Origin: Comamonadaceae bacterium OTU4NAUVB1
Lineage (GTDB): Bacteria > Pseudomonadota > Gammaproteobacteria > Burkholderiales > Burkholderiaceae_C
Length of the DNA stretch: 64,000 nucleotides
NCBI GenBank assembly: GCA_024372625.1
Contig: CP099604.1
Span: 62,001-126,000 of the forward strand
Reading direction: 5' to 3'
Part shown: piece by piece, positions 8,576 to 17,353 of the stretch
Layout of the letters: every line of letters starts with the position of its first letter
How positions within the stretch are numbered: position 1 is the stretch's first letter
Notes under the pieces: generated by a model
Databases searched by the model: none
The model's input: the letters and a program-made list of their open reading frames with translations, nothing else
What the model was told of the DNA's origin: nothing
Translations under genes and position numbers: made by a program

Positions 8576-9466
8576 ATGAAACGTCCTCGCGCCGGATCGC
8601 TCCCGGCGTGGCTGCAGGCCACGCCGATGGGGGCCGTGTTCCTCGTGTTCTTCGTGCTGCCGGTGCTGCTGGTGGCGGTGGTGAGCGTGTGGCCGCAGAA
8701 CGACTACACGTTGCAGCCGGGCTTCACGCTGGAGAACTACGCGACGATCCTGCGCGGCTGCCCGTTCGATGCCGACTCGGGCGAACTGTGCGTGACGCTC
8801 AAGACCTACCTGTCGACGCTGAAGTTCGGCCTGCTGGTCTGGGCGATCACGCTGGTGCTGGGCTTCACCATCGCCTATTTCGTCGCCTTCCACGTGCCCA
8901 GCCTGGCCGCGCAGACGGCGATCTTCACCCTCATGACGATCCCGTTCTGGACCTCCAACGTGATCCGCATGATCTCGTGGATGCCGCTGCTCGGGCGCAA
9001 CGGCTGGGTCAACGACACCCTGCAGTCGCTCGGCGTCACCCAGGCGCCGGTGGACTGGCTGCTCTACTCGGACTTCTCGGTGGTGCTGGCCTTCGTGCAC
9101 CTCAACACCACCTTCATGCTGGTGCCGATCTTCAACTCGATGATGAAGATCGACCGCTCGCTGATCGAGGCGGCCGACGACTGCGGCGCCTCGGCCTGGC
9201 AGACGGTGTGGCAGGTGATCGTGCCGCTGTGCCGCACCGGCATCCTGATCGGCTCGATCTTCGTCATCACGCTGGTGATGGGCGACTTCGTCACCGTCGG
9301 CGTGATGGGCGGCCAGCAGATCGCCTCGGTCGGCAAGATCATCCAGGTCCAGACGTCCTACCTGCAGTTCCCGCTCGCCGCGGCCAACGCGGTGGTGCTG
9401 CTGGGGGTGGTGATGCTGTTCATCGTCGCGCTCAACCGCCTTGTCGACCTCAGAAAGGAGCTGTGA
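8576..9466 (+). CDS. ABC transporter permease, PotB-like
   Basis: The product has 296 residues with six predicted membrane segments. The cytoplasmic EAA loop (EAADDCGASAWQTVWQVIVPL, about residue 200) contacts the ATPase. A large periplasmic loop of about 45 residues (with the pair CPFDADSGELC) separates the first two helices, as in PotB-type proteins. Gene spacing is short: it starts 20 bp after the binding-protein gene and ends one base before the second permease. It forms half of the inner-membrane channel. Confidence 0.93.
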   Translation: MKRPRAGSLPAWLQATPMGAVFLVFFVLPVLLVAVVSVWPQNDYTLQPGFTLENYATILRGCPFDADSGELCVTLKTYLSTLKFGLLVWAITLVLGFTIAYFVAFHVPSLAAQTAIFTLMTIPFWTSNVIRMISWMPLLGRNGWVNDTLQSLGVTQAPVDWLLYSDFSVVLAFVHLNTTFMLVPIFNSMMKIDRSLIEAADDCGASAWQTVWQVIVPLCRTGILIGSIFVITLVMGDFVTVGVMGGQQIASVGKIIQVQTSYLQFPLAAANAVVLLGVVMLFIVALNRLVDLRKEL

Positions 9467-9467
9467 G

Positions 9468-10358
9468 ATGGCCGGCGCTTCCCGTTCGCGTTCGCGCGGC
9501 TTCTGGCCGCTGGCCCTGGTCTGCGCGCTCTACGTGCTGTTCCTCTACGGCCCGGTGATGACCATCTTCGTGCTGAGCTTCCAGGGCCCCGAGGGCGGGC
9601 TGACCTTTCCGATGCGCGGCGCCTCGCTCCACTGGTACCGCGAACTCTGGAACGGCCTGGGCACGGTCGACATCGGCGCGGCGGTGCGCCGCTCGCTCGC
9701 CCTGGGCGTGGTGGTGATGGGCGTGACCGTGCTGCTGTCGGTGCTCGCCGGCCTGGCGTTCCGCAAGGGACTGCGGGGCGGGCCGGCGCTGTTCTACACG
9801 GCGGTGGCCAGCCTCATCATGCCGTCGATCGTGGTGTCGCTGGGCATCGCGCTGCAGTTCCGGCTGCTCGACGGCGCCGTCGGCGCGGCGCTCGACGCAC
9901 TGGGCTGGACCGAGGCGCGCGAAGGCTTCGCGACCCTGACCGGTCTCTACAGCTCGGCCCTGGGCGCGCACCTGACCTGGACGCTGCCCTTCGGCCTGCT
10001 GATCATGTTCGCCGTCTTCAACCGCTTCAATCCCGCCTACGAGGAAGCCGCGCGCGACCTCGGCGCCACGCCGTGGCAGGCCCTGCGCCATGTCGTGCTG
10101 CCCTTGATCGGGCCGTCGCTGGTGGGCGTGGGCATGTTCGGCTTCACGCTCAGCTGGGACGAGATCGCGCGCACCTCGCAGGCCATCGGCGACGTCAACA
10201 CGCTGCCGCTCGAACTCCAGGGGCTGACCTCGACCGTGACGACGCCCTCGATCTACGCCCTGGGCACGGTCACGACGCTGCTGTCGTTCTTCGTCATCGG
10301 CCTGGCGCTGGGCGCGGCCTTCCTGCTGCGGCGCCGCGCGCGGGCCGTGGCGCGCTGA
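9468..10358 (+). CDS. ABC transporter permease, PotC-like
   Basis: The product has 296 residues with six hydrophobic segments and the EAA loop EEAARDLGATPWQALRHVVLP around residue 195. It pairs with the PotB-like permease to form the importer channel. The ATG at 9468 is chosen because AAGGAG sits 7-8 bases upstream within the end of the preceding gene and the stop of that gene is one base away. An in-frame upstream Met at 9441 lies inside the preceding gene and has no ribosome site. Confidence 0.93.
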   Translation: MAGASRSRSRGFWPLALVCALYVLFLYGPVMTIFVLSFQGPEGGLTFPMRGASLHWYRELWNGLGTVDIGAAVRRSLALGVVVMGVTVLLSVLAGLAFRKGLRGGPALFYTAVASLIMPSIVVSLGIALQFRLLDGAVGAALDALGWTEAREGFATLTGLYSSALGAHLTWTLPFGLLIMFAVFNRFNPAYEEAARDLGATPWQALRHVVLPLIGPSLVGVGMFGFTLSWDEIARTSQAIGDVNTLPLELQGLTSTVTTPSIYALGTVTTLLSFFVIGLALGAAFLLRRRARAVAR

Positions 10359-10375
10359 GCGGCGCGGCGGCCCGC

Positions 10376-11098
10376 ATGGCCCCTGGCGATCCCGCGTCCG
10401 CCGCCGTGCCGCCGGGCGACGACGCGATCTACGAACGCATCCTCGCGGCGGTGCTCGAACGGCGCCTGCCGCCGGGCACGCCGCTGGTCGAGGAACAGCT
10501 CGCCGGCGCCTTCGGCGTCTCGCGCACGCGCATCCGCCCGGCGCTGACGCGCCTGGCCGCCGAGCACCTGGTGACGCTCACGCCGCACCGCCGCGCGACC
10601 GTCACCCGACCGACCGCGCAGGAAGCGCGCGAGGTGTTCGAGGCGCGCCGCCTGATCGAGCCCACGCTGGCGGCCTTCTTCGTCGAGCGCGCCACGGACG
10701 CCGACCTCGACGGGCTGCGCGCCTGCGTCGAGGCGGAAGAACAGGCCCGCCGACAGGGCGACGCCCGCCTCGCGATCCGGCTGGCCGGCGACTTCCACCT
10801 GCGGCTGTCGCAAGGCTCGGGCCACCTGACGCTCGGGCGCATCCTGCGCGGGCTGGTCTCGCGCACGACGCTGGTGCTCATGACCTACGGCGCGGAGCCG
10901 CGCGCGGCACCCGAGGCGGTCGCCGCCTGCGGCTGCCAGGACCATCGCGCGCTGATCGATGCCCTGCGCTCGCGCGATGCCGCCGGGGCCGCGCGCCGCA
11001 TGGAGGAGCACCTCGCGCGACTGGAAGCGCAACTGTGCTTCGCGCCGCCCGCGCCGCCGCCGCCCGACCTGGCCCGGCTGTTCGCCGCCGGCTGCTGA
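10376..11098 (+). CDS. GntR family transcriptional regulator, FadR/FCD type
   Basis: The product has 240 residues. A winged helix-turn-helix at about 15-80 includes LVEEQLAGAFGVSRTRIRPALTRLAAE and the wing VTLTPHRRATVT. The C-terminal helical FCD domain (about 90-225) has the DFHLRLSQGSGH segment that carries the metal/ligand His residues in this class. It probably senses an organic acid or amino-acid ligand and controls the importer genes before it. It starts 17 bp after the permease gene on the same strand, so it is probably in the operon and self-regulated. Confidence 0.9.
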   Translation: MAPGDPASAAVPPGDDAIYERILAAVLERRLPPGTPLVEEQLAGAFGVSRTRIRPALTRLAAEHLVTLTPHRRATVTRPTAQEAREVFEARRLIEPTLAAFFVERATDADLDGLRACVEAEEQARRQGDARLAIRLAGDFHLRLSQGSGHLTLGRILRGLVSRTTLVLMTYGAEPRAAPEAVAACGCQDHRALIDALRSRDAAGAARRMEEHLARLEAQLCFAPPAPPPPDLARLFAAGC

Positions 11099-11162
11099 AC
11101 GCACCGCGCGCCGCTCCGCCCATCCGCCATTCTCCATCCCCACGCCAAGCGTCCCGACCGCC

Positions 11163-11903
11163 ATGCCCCGCCTGCTCGTCCTCAACCCCAACACCTCCGC
11201 CGGCGTGAGCGCGCTGCTGGCCACCCACGTGCGGGCGGCCTGCGGCGACCGCGCGATCGCCGTGGACGTCGTCACGGCCCGGCTGGGCGCGCCCTACATC
11301 GCCTGCGAGGCCAGCTACGCCGTCGCCGGGCACGCCGTGCTCGACGCCTGGGCGAGCGCCGTGCGGCCGCCGGCCGACCCGCCCGGCGCCGTGCTGCTGG
11401 GCTGCTTCGGCGACCCGGGCCTGCTGGCGCTGCGCCAGTGCGCGACGGTGCCGGTGGTGGGGCTGGCCGAGGCGGCGTTCGACGAGGCGGCGCGACACGG
11501 TCGCTTCGCCGTGGTCACCGGCGGCGCGGCCTGGGCGCCGATGCTGCGGCGCCTGGCGCACGCCCTGGGCCATGGGGAGACGCTGGCCGCCATCGAGATC
11601 GTGGCGCCCACGGGCGCCGAGCTGGCCGCCGATCCGCCGATGGCCGCGCGCGTGCTGGCCCAGGCCTGCGCGCGCGCGGCCCGCGCCGAGGGGGTGGGGG
11701 CCGTCATCGTCGGGGGCGCCGGGCTGGCCGGCATGGCGGCGCGCCTCCAGGGCGCCGCGCCCGTGCCGCTGATCGACAGCGTGGCCGCCGGCGCGCGGCG
11801 GGCCCTGGCGGTGCTCGAGGCCGCGCCGTCGCGCGCGGTGTCGCGCTGCGCCGTGCCGTGGACGGGCGTGTCGGCTGAACTGCGCGACCTCGGCACGGGC
11901 TGA
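11163..11903 (+). CDS. Asp/Glu/hydantoin racemase family protein with one catalytic Cys missing
   Basis: The product has 246 residues. The family opening LLVLNPNTSAGVS is at 4-16, and the first catalytic cysteine is Cys81 in LLGCFGDPG. In the second half the canonical GCAG-type motif, whose cysteine is the second acid/base residue, reads VGGAGLAG, with Gly at 185. True two-base racemases need both cysteines, so this protein may be a one-Cys isomerase/lyase relative or non-racemising. It follows the GntR gene by 64 bp and closes the importer cluster, which suggests it acts on the imported compound or a breakdown product. Confidence 0.85.
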   Translation: MPRLLVLNPNTSAGVSALLATHVRAACGDRAIAVDVVTARLGAPYIACEASYAVAGHAVLDAWASAVRPPADPPGAVLLGCFGDPGLLALRQCATVPVVGLAEAAFDEAARHGRFAVVTGGAAWAPMLRRLAHALGHGETLAAIEIVAPTGAELAADPPMAARVLAQACARAARAEGVGAVIVGGAGLAGMAARLQGAAPVPLIDSVAAGARRALAVLEAAPSRAVSRCAVPWTGVSAELRDLGTG

Positions 11904-12053
11904 AGCAACGTCCCGCGCGCGCCCGGACACCGTCTCCGGCGGGTGACGGTCACGCGGCTGGTACAACGCCATCACGTCGCCTTGTAAGTAAAAAAGCTAC
12001 GTTTCTTCAAATAGCATTTCTCCAGCGCACCGTTGCGCCGAGGAAGGAATGTC

Positions 12054-13160
12054 ATGAACGTGGTTTCGGAAGAGAAGCGGCGCGTGTTCCACGCGCTGGA
12101 CGCGGCGCGCGGGCTGGCCGCACTGGTCGTGGTGCTCTATCACATTCCCGGGTCGTTCCGGGGCACCCATTTCGGCAGCGGCTACCTCGCGGTCGACTTC
12201 TTCTTCGGGCTCAGCGGCTTCGTGCTCGCCCACGCCTACCTTGAGCGGCTGGGCACCGGCCGCATGACGTTGCGCGAATTCGCCGTGGCGCGGCTGATCC
12301 GCCTGTACCCGCTCTACGCGCTGTCGCTGGCGGTGCTGCTCGCGATCCTGGCCGTGATGGCGGCGACCGGCCTGCCGCTGCCCTGGTCGCCGATCGCCCT
12401 GGCCGGCAAGCTGCCGTTCGCCGTGGCGATGCTGCCGTCGCCCACGCTGGACGTCGAGGCCTACCTCTACGCCTTCAACATCCCGGCCTGGTCGATCCTG
12501 TTCGAGCTGGCGGTCAACCTGCTGTTCGCGCTGGTCGCCCGCCCCTTGCGCCACGCCCGCGCTCGGTGGGGGCTGATCGCCGTGTCGGGCGCGATCCTGG
12601 CGCTGCAGATCCGGACGCAGCACGACCTCGGCGGCGACACATGGCACACGCTGGCCGCGGGCGTTCCCCGCGTGTGCTTCTCGTTCTTCGTCGGGGTGCA
12701 GATCCACGAGTGGCTCCGCCACCGGCACGCGGGCACGTCGCTGCACCCGCTCTGGAGCGTGCCGGCCCTCGGCGTGCTGCTGGCCTGCCTGTGCGGGCCC
12801 GACCGGCACTGGCTGGTCCTCGCCAGCATCTTCCTGGTCTTTCCGGCGCTGATCGCGACGCTGGCGCTGGGCGACGTGCCCGGCGGCATCGCGGGCCGCG
12901 CGCTGCGCCGGCTCGGCGTGCTCTCGTATGCCGTCTACATGCTGCACGGCCCGATCCTGATGATCTGGGCGACGTGGTTCGCCGCGCCGGGATGGCCGGC
13001 CGCCACGCGGGTCGCGGGCCTGGCCGTCCTGCTGGCCGCCGTCGTCGCGGCCAGCTGGCTCGCCGACGCCTGGGTCGACGCGCCCGTGCGGGCCCGGCTG
13101 GGGCGGTGGGCGCGCGCCCGCGCGGGCCGGCGGACGGCGCCGGTCCGGGCCTCCGCCTGA
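12054..13160 (+). CDS. acyltransferase 3 family membrane protein (OafA-like)
   Basis: The product has 368 residues with about ten hydrophobic segments. The N-terminus has LDAARGLAALVVVLYH, the Arg...His arrangement conserved in acyltransferase-3 proteins, and the second helix region has FFFGLSGFVLAHAY. These inner-membrane enzymes move acetyl or other acyl groups onto surface sugars, lipids or exported metabolites. The acceptor is unknown, and no polysaccharide genes are nearby. The ATG at 12054 has AGGAAGGA about 7 bases upstream. The 150 bp upstream is AT-richer (TTGTAAGTAAAAAAGC) and probably contains its promoter. Confidence 0.88.
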   Translation: MNVVSEEKRRVFHALDAARGLAALVVVLYHIPGSFRGTHFGSGYLAVDFFFGLSGFVLAHAYLERLGTGRMTLREFAVARLIRLYPLYALSLAVLLAILAVMAATGLPLPWSPIALAGKLPFAVAMLPSPTLDVEAYLYAFNIPAWSILFELAVNLLFALVARPLRHARARWGLIAVSGAILALQIRTQHDLGGDTWHTLAAGVPRVCFSFFVGVQIHEWLRHRHAGTSLHPLWSVPALGVLLACLCGPDRHWLVLASIFLVFPALIATLALGDVPGGIAGRALRRLGVLSYAVYMLHGPILMIWATWFAAPGWPAATRVAGLAVLLAAVVAASWLADAWVDAPVRARLGRWARARAGRRTAPVRASA

Positions 13161-13325
13161 ACCGGCCCGCCCGGTGCCCCGCCGCGCACCCGAGGGATGC
13201 CCCGGGGTGGGCGGCGGCGCCCGAGTACCGATGCCGGGCGCCACGGTATCGGCGCGCGCGGCGATTCGGTCTATCTTGCTGGCCTTCGGCCGCCTCGTCG
13301 CGGCGCACCGCAAGGACACGGACAC

Positions 13326-14054
13326 ATGACACAGGAATTCGAAGGCAAGGTCGCGCTCGTCACCGGCGCCGCCTCGGGCATCGGCCTCGCGAGCACCGAG
13401 ATGCTGCTGGCCGGCGGCGCCCGCGTGGTGCTGGCCGACCGCGACGCGGCCGCGCTGCGGGCGCTGGGCGAACGGCTGGGCGAGCGGGCCCTGCCGCTCG
13501 CGGTCGACCTGCTCGATCCCCGGGCGTGCGCCGCGCTGGTGCCGCAGGCGCTGCGGATGGGCGGGCGCATCGACATCCTGCATGCCAACGCCGGCACCTA
13601 CGTGGGCGGCGACCTGGTCGATGCCGACACGCACGAGATCGACCGCATGCTCAACCTGAACGTCAACGTCGTCATGAAGAACGTGCACGACGTGCTGCCG
13701 CACATGATCGAGCGCGGGTCCGGCGACATCGTCGTCACCAGCTCGCTCGCCGCGCACTACCCGACGCCGTGGGAGCCGGTCTACGCGTCGTCCAAGTGGG
13801 CGGTCAACTGCTTCGTGCAGACCGTGCGTCGCCAGGTCTTCAAGCACGGCCTGCGGGTGGGTTCGATCTCGCCGGGGCCGGTGATCAGCGCGCTGCTGGC
13901 GGACTGGCCGGCCGACAAGCTGGCCGAGGCCAAGGCGTCGGGCAGCCTGCTGGAGACCGCCGAGGTGGCCGAGGTGGTGCGCTTCATGCTCACGCGCCCG
14001 CGCGGCATGACCATCCGCGACGTGGTCATGCTGCCGAGCAACTTCGACCTCTGA
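13326..14054 (+). CDS. SDR family oxidoreductase, polyol-dehydrogenase-like
   Basis: The product has 242 residues. TGAASGIG is at 13-20, HANAG around 90, and SS...Y..SK (VTSSLAAHYPTPWEPVYASSK) gives the catalytic residues. The sequence style resembles ribitol or sorbitol dehydrogenases of the SDR family: a long 'Y-P-T-P-W-E-P-V-Y' active-site loop and a terminal VVMLPSNFDL. It is probably an NAD-dependent soluble enzyme. It stands alone between the acyltransferase and carbonic anhydrase genes, so context does not narrow the substrate. The ATG at 13326 is used; the longer frame from 13197 has no SDR content. Confidence 0.82.
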   Translation: MTQEFEGKVALVTGAASGIGLASTEMLLAGGARVVLADRDAAALRALGERLGERALPLAVDLLDPRACAALVPQALRMGGRIDILHANAGTYVGGDLVDADTHEIDRMLNLNVNVVMKNVHDVLPHMIERGSGDIVVTSSLAAHYPTPWEPVYASSKWAVNCFVQTVRRQVFKHGLRVGSISPGPVISALLADWPADKLAEAKASGSLLETAEVAEVVRFMLTRPRGMTIRDVVMLPSNFDL

Positions 14055-14196
14055 GCCGCCCCGCGCCCGGCGGGTTCATGGCTTCGCCCACAGCCGTCCC
14101 CTGGTTCGGCTGACAAGGCGCCGGGCGGCATGGCGCGGACAATGCCCGTCCCCGCGAGCCGGCATCCCGCCACCGCACGAACACCCCCGAGCCCCG

Positions 14197-14874
14197 ATGA
14201 ACCCCGCCCCCTTCAAACCCTTCTCGCGCCTGATCGACGGCGTCGAGAACTTCCGCAGCAAGCAGTTCGAGGAAAACCGCGAGCTGTTCCAGCAACTGGC
14301 CACGCAGCAGCAGCCCAAGACCCTGTTCATCTGCTGCGCCGACAGCCGCGTCGTGCCCGAGCTGATGACGCAGACCGACCCCGGCGAGCTGTTCCTGTGC
14401 CGCAACATCGGCAACGTGGTGCCGGCCTACGGCGAGATGATGGGCGGCGTCTCGGCGGTGGTGGAGTACGCGTGCACGGCGCTGGAAGTGACCGACGTGG
14501 TGGTCTGCGGCCATTCCGACTGCGGCGCCATGAAGGCGCTGCTCAACCCCGACGATCCGGTGCTGCGCCGGATGCCGACGGTCGCGTCGTGGCTGCGCAA
14601 CGCCGAGGCGGCGCGCAGCGTCGTCGAGGCGACGCTGCCGCACCTCGAAGGCGCCGAGCGCGTGGCTGCGCTGGTGGTGCAGAACGTGCGCACGCAGCTC
14701 GGCCACCTGCGCACGCACCCCGCCGTCGCCGCGCGCCTGGCGACCCAGCAGCTGACGCTGCACGGCTGGGTCTACGACATCGAGACGGGCGACGTGCGCG
14801 CGGTGGACGAGGCGAGCGGCGAACTGCGGCCGCTGCGCGGCGACGAGGACGTGCCCGGCATCGACATCGAATGA
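14197..14874 (+). CDS. can: beta-class carbonic anhydrase
   Basis: The product has 225 residues and interconverts CO2 and bicarbonate in the cytoplasm. Zinc ligands are Cys47, His106 and Cys109, and the Asp49-Arg51 dyad of the CADSR motif completes the active site (CCADSR and CGHSDCGAM are both visible). Length is normal for a beta-class enzyme. Its last codons overlap the start of the bestrophin gene (ATGA, 14871-14874), so the two should be translationally coupled. That pairing suggests the enzyme works with a bicarbonate/anion channel rather than only in general metabolism. Confidence 0.94.
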   Translation: MNPAPFKPFSRLIDGVENFRSKQFEENRELFQQLATQQQPKTLFICCADSRVVPELMTQTDPGELFLCRNIGNVVPAYGEMMGGVSAVVEYACTALEVTDVVVCGHSDCGAMKALLNPDDPVLRRMPTVASWLRNAEAARSVVEATLPHLEGAERVAALVVQNVRTQLGHLRTHPAVAARLATQQLTLHGWVYDIETGDVRAVDEASGELRPLRGDEDVPGIDIE

Positions 14875-15758
14875 TCGTCCAGCGCAGCCTGAACCTGCGG
14901 CGCGTGCTGGCGGTGATCGGTCCGCCCCTTCTTGTCCTGCTGGTCTACGACGTCGCGGTCACCTACCTCTACATGGTCGAGGACTGGAAACGCCTGGGCC
15001 TGGACAACCTGCCACTGCCGCTGGTGGGCACCGCCGTCGCGCTGGTCGTGACGCTGCGCAACAACGCGGCCTACGCGCGCTGGTGGGAGGGCCGCATGCT
15101 GTGGGGCCAGATCGTCAACGACTCGCGCAGCTTCGTGCGCGGCCTGATCGCCATGACCGGCGACACGGCGCTGCAGATCCGCCTGACCAAGCAGCAGGTG
15201 GCCTACACCCAGGCCCTGCGGATGCACCTGCTGCGCAGCCCGCCCTGGGAGGACATGCGCCGCCTGCTCCCGCCCGAGACCATCGGGCGCGTGCGCGAGG
15301 CGGCCAACGTGCCGCTGGCGCTGCAGACCGACATCGCCGACCGCCTGGGCCGCGCCCGCGTGGCCGGCCAGCTCGACGCCATCGGCATGGCCGCGCTCCA
15401 CGTCAGCCTGTCGGCCCTGGCGAGCGCGCAGGGCGGGCTCGAACGCATCAAGAACACGCCGCTGGCGCGCCAGTACAGCCAGTTCCCGCGCATCTTCGTG
15501 CGCGTCTTCTGCCTGCTGCTGCCGCTGGGGATGGTGCACGACCTGGGCTGGTTCACGCCGCTGGGCTCGGCGCTGGTAGGCTTCATGTTCCTGGCGCTCG
15601 ACCAGGTCGGCATCGACCTGGAGGACCCGTTCGAGGGGCGCCTGCACGACGTGCCCATGCAGGCCATCACGCGCGCCATCGAGGTCGACCTGCACCAGAT
15701 GATCGGCCACCTGTCGGAGCCGCCGGCCGTCGAGGTCGAGCGGGGCGTGCTGAACTGA
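14871..15758 (+). CDS. bestrophin family ion channel (UPF0187, YneE-like)
   Basis: The product has 295 residues. The N-terminal half has the hydrophobic pair characteristic of bestrophins (VLAVIGPPLLVLLVYDV and LVGTAVALVVTLRNNAAYARWWEGR). The NNAYARWWEGR block, which follows the second helix, is strongly family-specific. Two further hydrophobic segments occur around 205-245, then EDPFEGRLHDVPM near residue 250, equivalent to the conserved acidic C-terminal region. Members form pentameric channels; bacterial ones can be cation- or anion-selective. The ATGA overlap with the carbonic anhydrase gene argues for a linked role, possibly bicarbonate movement. Confidence 0.9.
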   Translation: MIVQRSLNLRRVLAVIGPPLLVLLVYDVAVTYLYMVEDWKRLGLDNLPLPLVGTAVALVVTLRNNAAYARWWEGRMLWGQIVNDSRSFVRGLIAMTGDTALQIRLTKQQVAYTQALRMHLLRSPPWEDMRRLLPPETIGRVREAANVPLALQTDIADRLGRARVAGQLDAIGMAALHVSLSALASAQGGLERIKNTPLARQYSQFPRIFVRVFCLLLPLGMVHDLGWFTPLGSALVGFMFLALDQVGIDLEDPFEGRLHDVPMQAITRAIEVDLHQMIGHLSEPPAVEVERGVLN

Positions 15759-15771
15759 CGGCCCACCGCGC

Positions 15772-17271
15772 CTACGGACGGGCCCGGTACGCGGCGACCA
15801 CGGCGCCCAGGAGGGCGATGCCTTCCTCGATGCGTTCGGGCGCCAGTCCGGCGTAGCCCAGCACCAGCCCGCACGGCCGCGTCGGCGCGGGTCCGGCCGG
15901 CGCGGCGAAGAGCGGCGAGACCGGATAGACCCCGAGCCCCCGCGCGCGCGCGTCCGACACCAGCCGTGCCTCGTCCGCCGCGCCCAGGGACGGCAGCCAC
16001 AGCACCTCGTGGAGCCCGGCGGCGGTCCCGGCCACGCGGGCGTCGCCCGGCAGGTGGCGCGCGACGGCGGCCAGCAGCGCGGCGCGCCGGCGCTCGTTGG
16101 CGCGCCGCACGCGGCGGACGTGGCGCTCGTACGCCCCGCTGTCGATCAGGCCGGCGAGCACGCGCTGCGCCAGCAGCGGGGCGTGGCGGTCGGCCAGGCG
16201 CCTGGCCTGCCGGAACACGTCCACCAGCGCCGGCGGCAGGACCAGGTAGCCCAGGCGCAGCTGCGGCGACAGCGCCTTGGAGAAGGTGCCCACGTAGATC
16301 ACGCGGCCGTCGGCGTCGATCGTCTTGAGGGCGTCGATGGGACGCTGGCCGTAGCGGAATTCCCCGTCGTAGTCGTCCTCGACGATCCAGGCGCGCCGCC
16401 GCCGCGCCCAGGCCAGCAGCGCGGCCCGGCGGCCCACCGGCAGCACGCCGCCGAGCGGGAACTGGTGCGACGGCGTCACGTAGGCCAGCCGCGCGCGGTC
16501 GTCCTCGGGCAGCCGGGCCGTGTCGATGCCCTGCGCGTCCACCGGCACCGGCAGCGCGACGGCGCCGGTGGCCTCGAAGCAGCGGCGCGCCATCGGATAG
16601 CCCGGCTCCTCGAAGGCGAAGGCGTCGCCCGCCTCCAGCAGCAGGCGCGCGCACAGGTCGATGCCCTGCTGCGCGCCCTGCACGATGACGATGCACCCGG
16701 CGTCGCAGGCCAGCCCCCGGGCGCGCCAGAGGTAGCCCTGCAGGGCCTGCCGCAGGACGGCCTCGCCTTCGGGCGGCGCGTAGTACAGGCTCGGCTGGGC
16801 GCGCAGCAGCTCGGCCTGGCAGGCGCGCTGCCAGGCGCGCGTCGGGAAGTCGCGCGCGGCCACGGCGCCGTACAGGAAATCGATGCGCACCGGCGCGGCC
16901 CGCGCGAGGTCCGGCAGCGCCATGGCCGCGATGCGCCGGCCGCAGGCCGACAGCGCGGGCGCCGGCGCGGCGTCCCGGTCGGAGGCCACGCCGGCCGGCG
17001 ATCCGGTGCCCGGTGCCTGCGATGCGGCGACCGTGGCGACCCGGCCCGGCGACGTGACCAGGAAGCCCTCGGCGGCCAGCTGCTCGTAGGCCGCCGTGAC
17101 GGTGGTGCGCGACACGCCCAGGTCGGCCGCCAGGGCGCGCGTGGAAGGCGCCCGCGCACCGGCGGCCAGGGCGCCGCTGGCGATCTGCGCGCGCAGCAGG
17201 TCGCAGATGCGGCGGCCCTTGTGCACGCCGGAAGCGCCGCCGCGCGCGGGAAGGGGGTCGAACTGGTCCAT
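15772..17271 (-). CDS. MocR/PdxR-type regulator (GntR helix-turn-helix fused to aminotransferase domain)
   Basis: The product has 499 residues. The GntR winged helix is at about 15-90 (STRALAADLGVSRTTVTAAYEQLAAEGFL). After a linker, a fold-type-I aminotransferase domain fills the rest, with YVTPSHQFPLG, DDYDGEFRY and the PLP-lysine segment GTFSKALSPQLRLGYLVLP. Such proteins bind PLP and an amine and control genes for vitamin B6, amino-acid or export functions. It is divergent from the PaiB-like gene (17354) with only 82 bp between starts, so it probably regulates the PaiB/LysE pair. The ATG at 17271 gives the expected N-terminus. Confidence 0.92.
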   Translation of the reverse strand: MDQFDPLPARGGASGVHKGRRICDLLRAQIASGALAAGARAPSTRALAADLGVSRTTVTAAYEQLAAEGFLVTSPGRVATVAASQAPGTGSPAGVASDRDAAPAPALSACGRRIAAMALPDLARAAPVRIDFLYGAVAARDFPTRAWQRACQAELLRAQPSLYYAPPEGEAVLRQALQGYLWRARGLACDAGCIVIVQGAQQGIDLCARLLLEAGDAFAFEEPGYPMARRCFEATGAVALPVPVDAQGIDTARLPEDDRARLAYVTPSHQFPLGGVLPVGRRAALLAWARRRRAWIVEDDYDGEFRYGQRPIDALKTIDADGRVIYVGTFSKALSPQLRLGYLVLPPALVDVFRQARRLADRHAPLLAQRVLAGLIDSGAYERHVRRVRRANERRRAALLAAVARHLPGDARVAGTAAGLHEVLWLPSLGAADEARLVSDARARGLGVYPVSPLFAAPAGPAPTRPCGLVLGYAGLAPERIEEGIALLGAVVAAYRARP

Positions 17272-17353
17272 CGAGATCCATGGCAACTGGTTCTTTTCAT
17301 TGTGCCGGTCCCCGGCGACAGTGCGGAACCCCGAACCCCGCGAGCGCCCGCCG

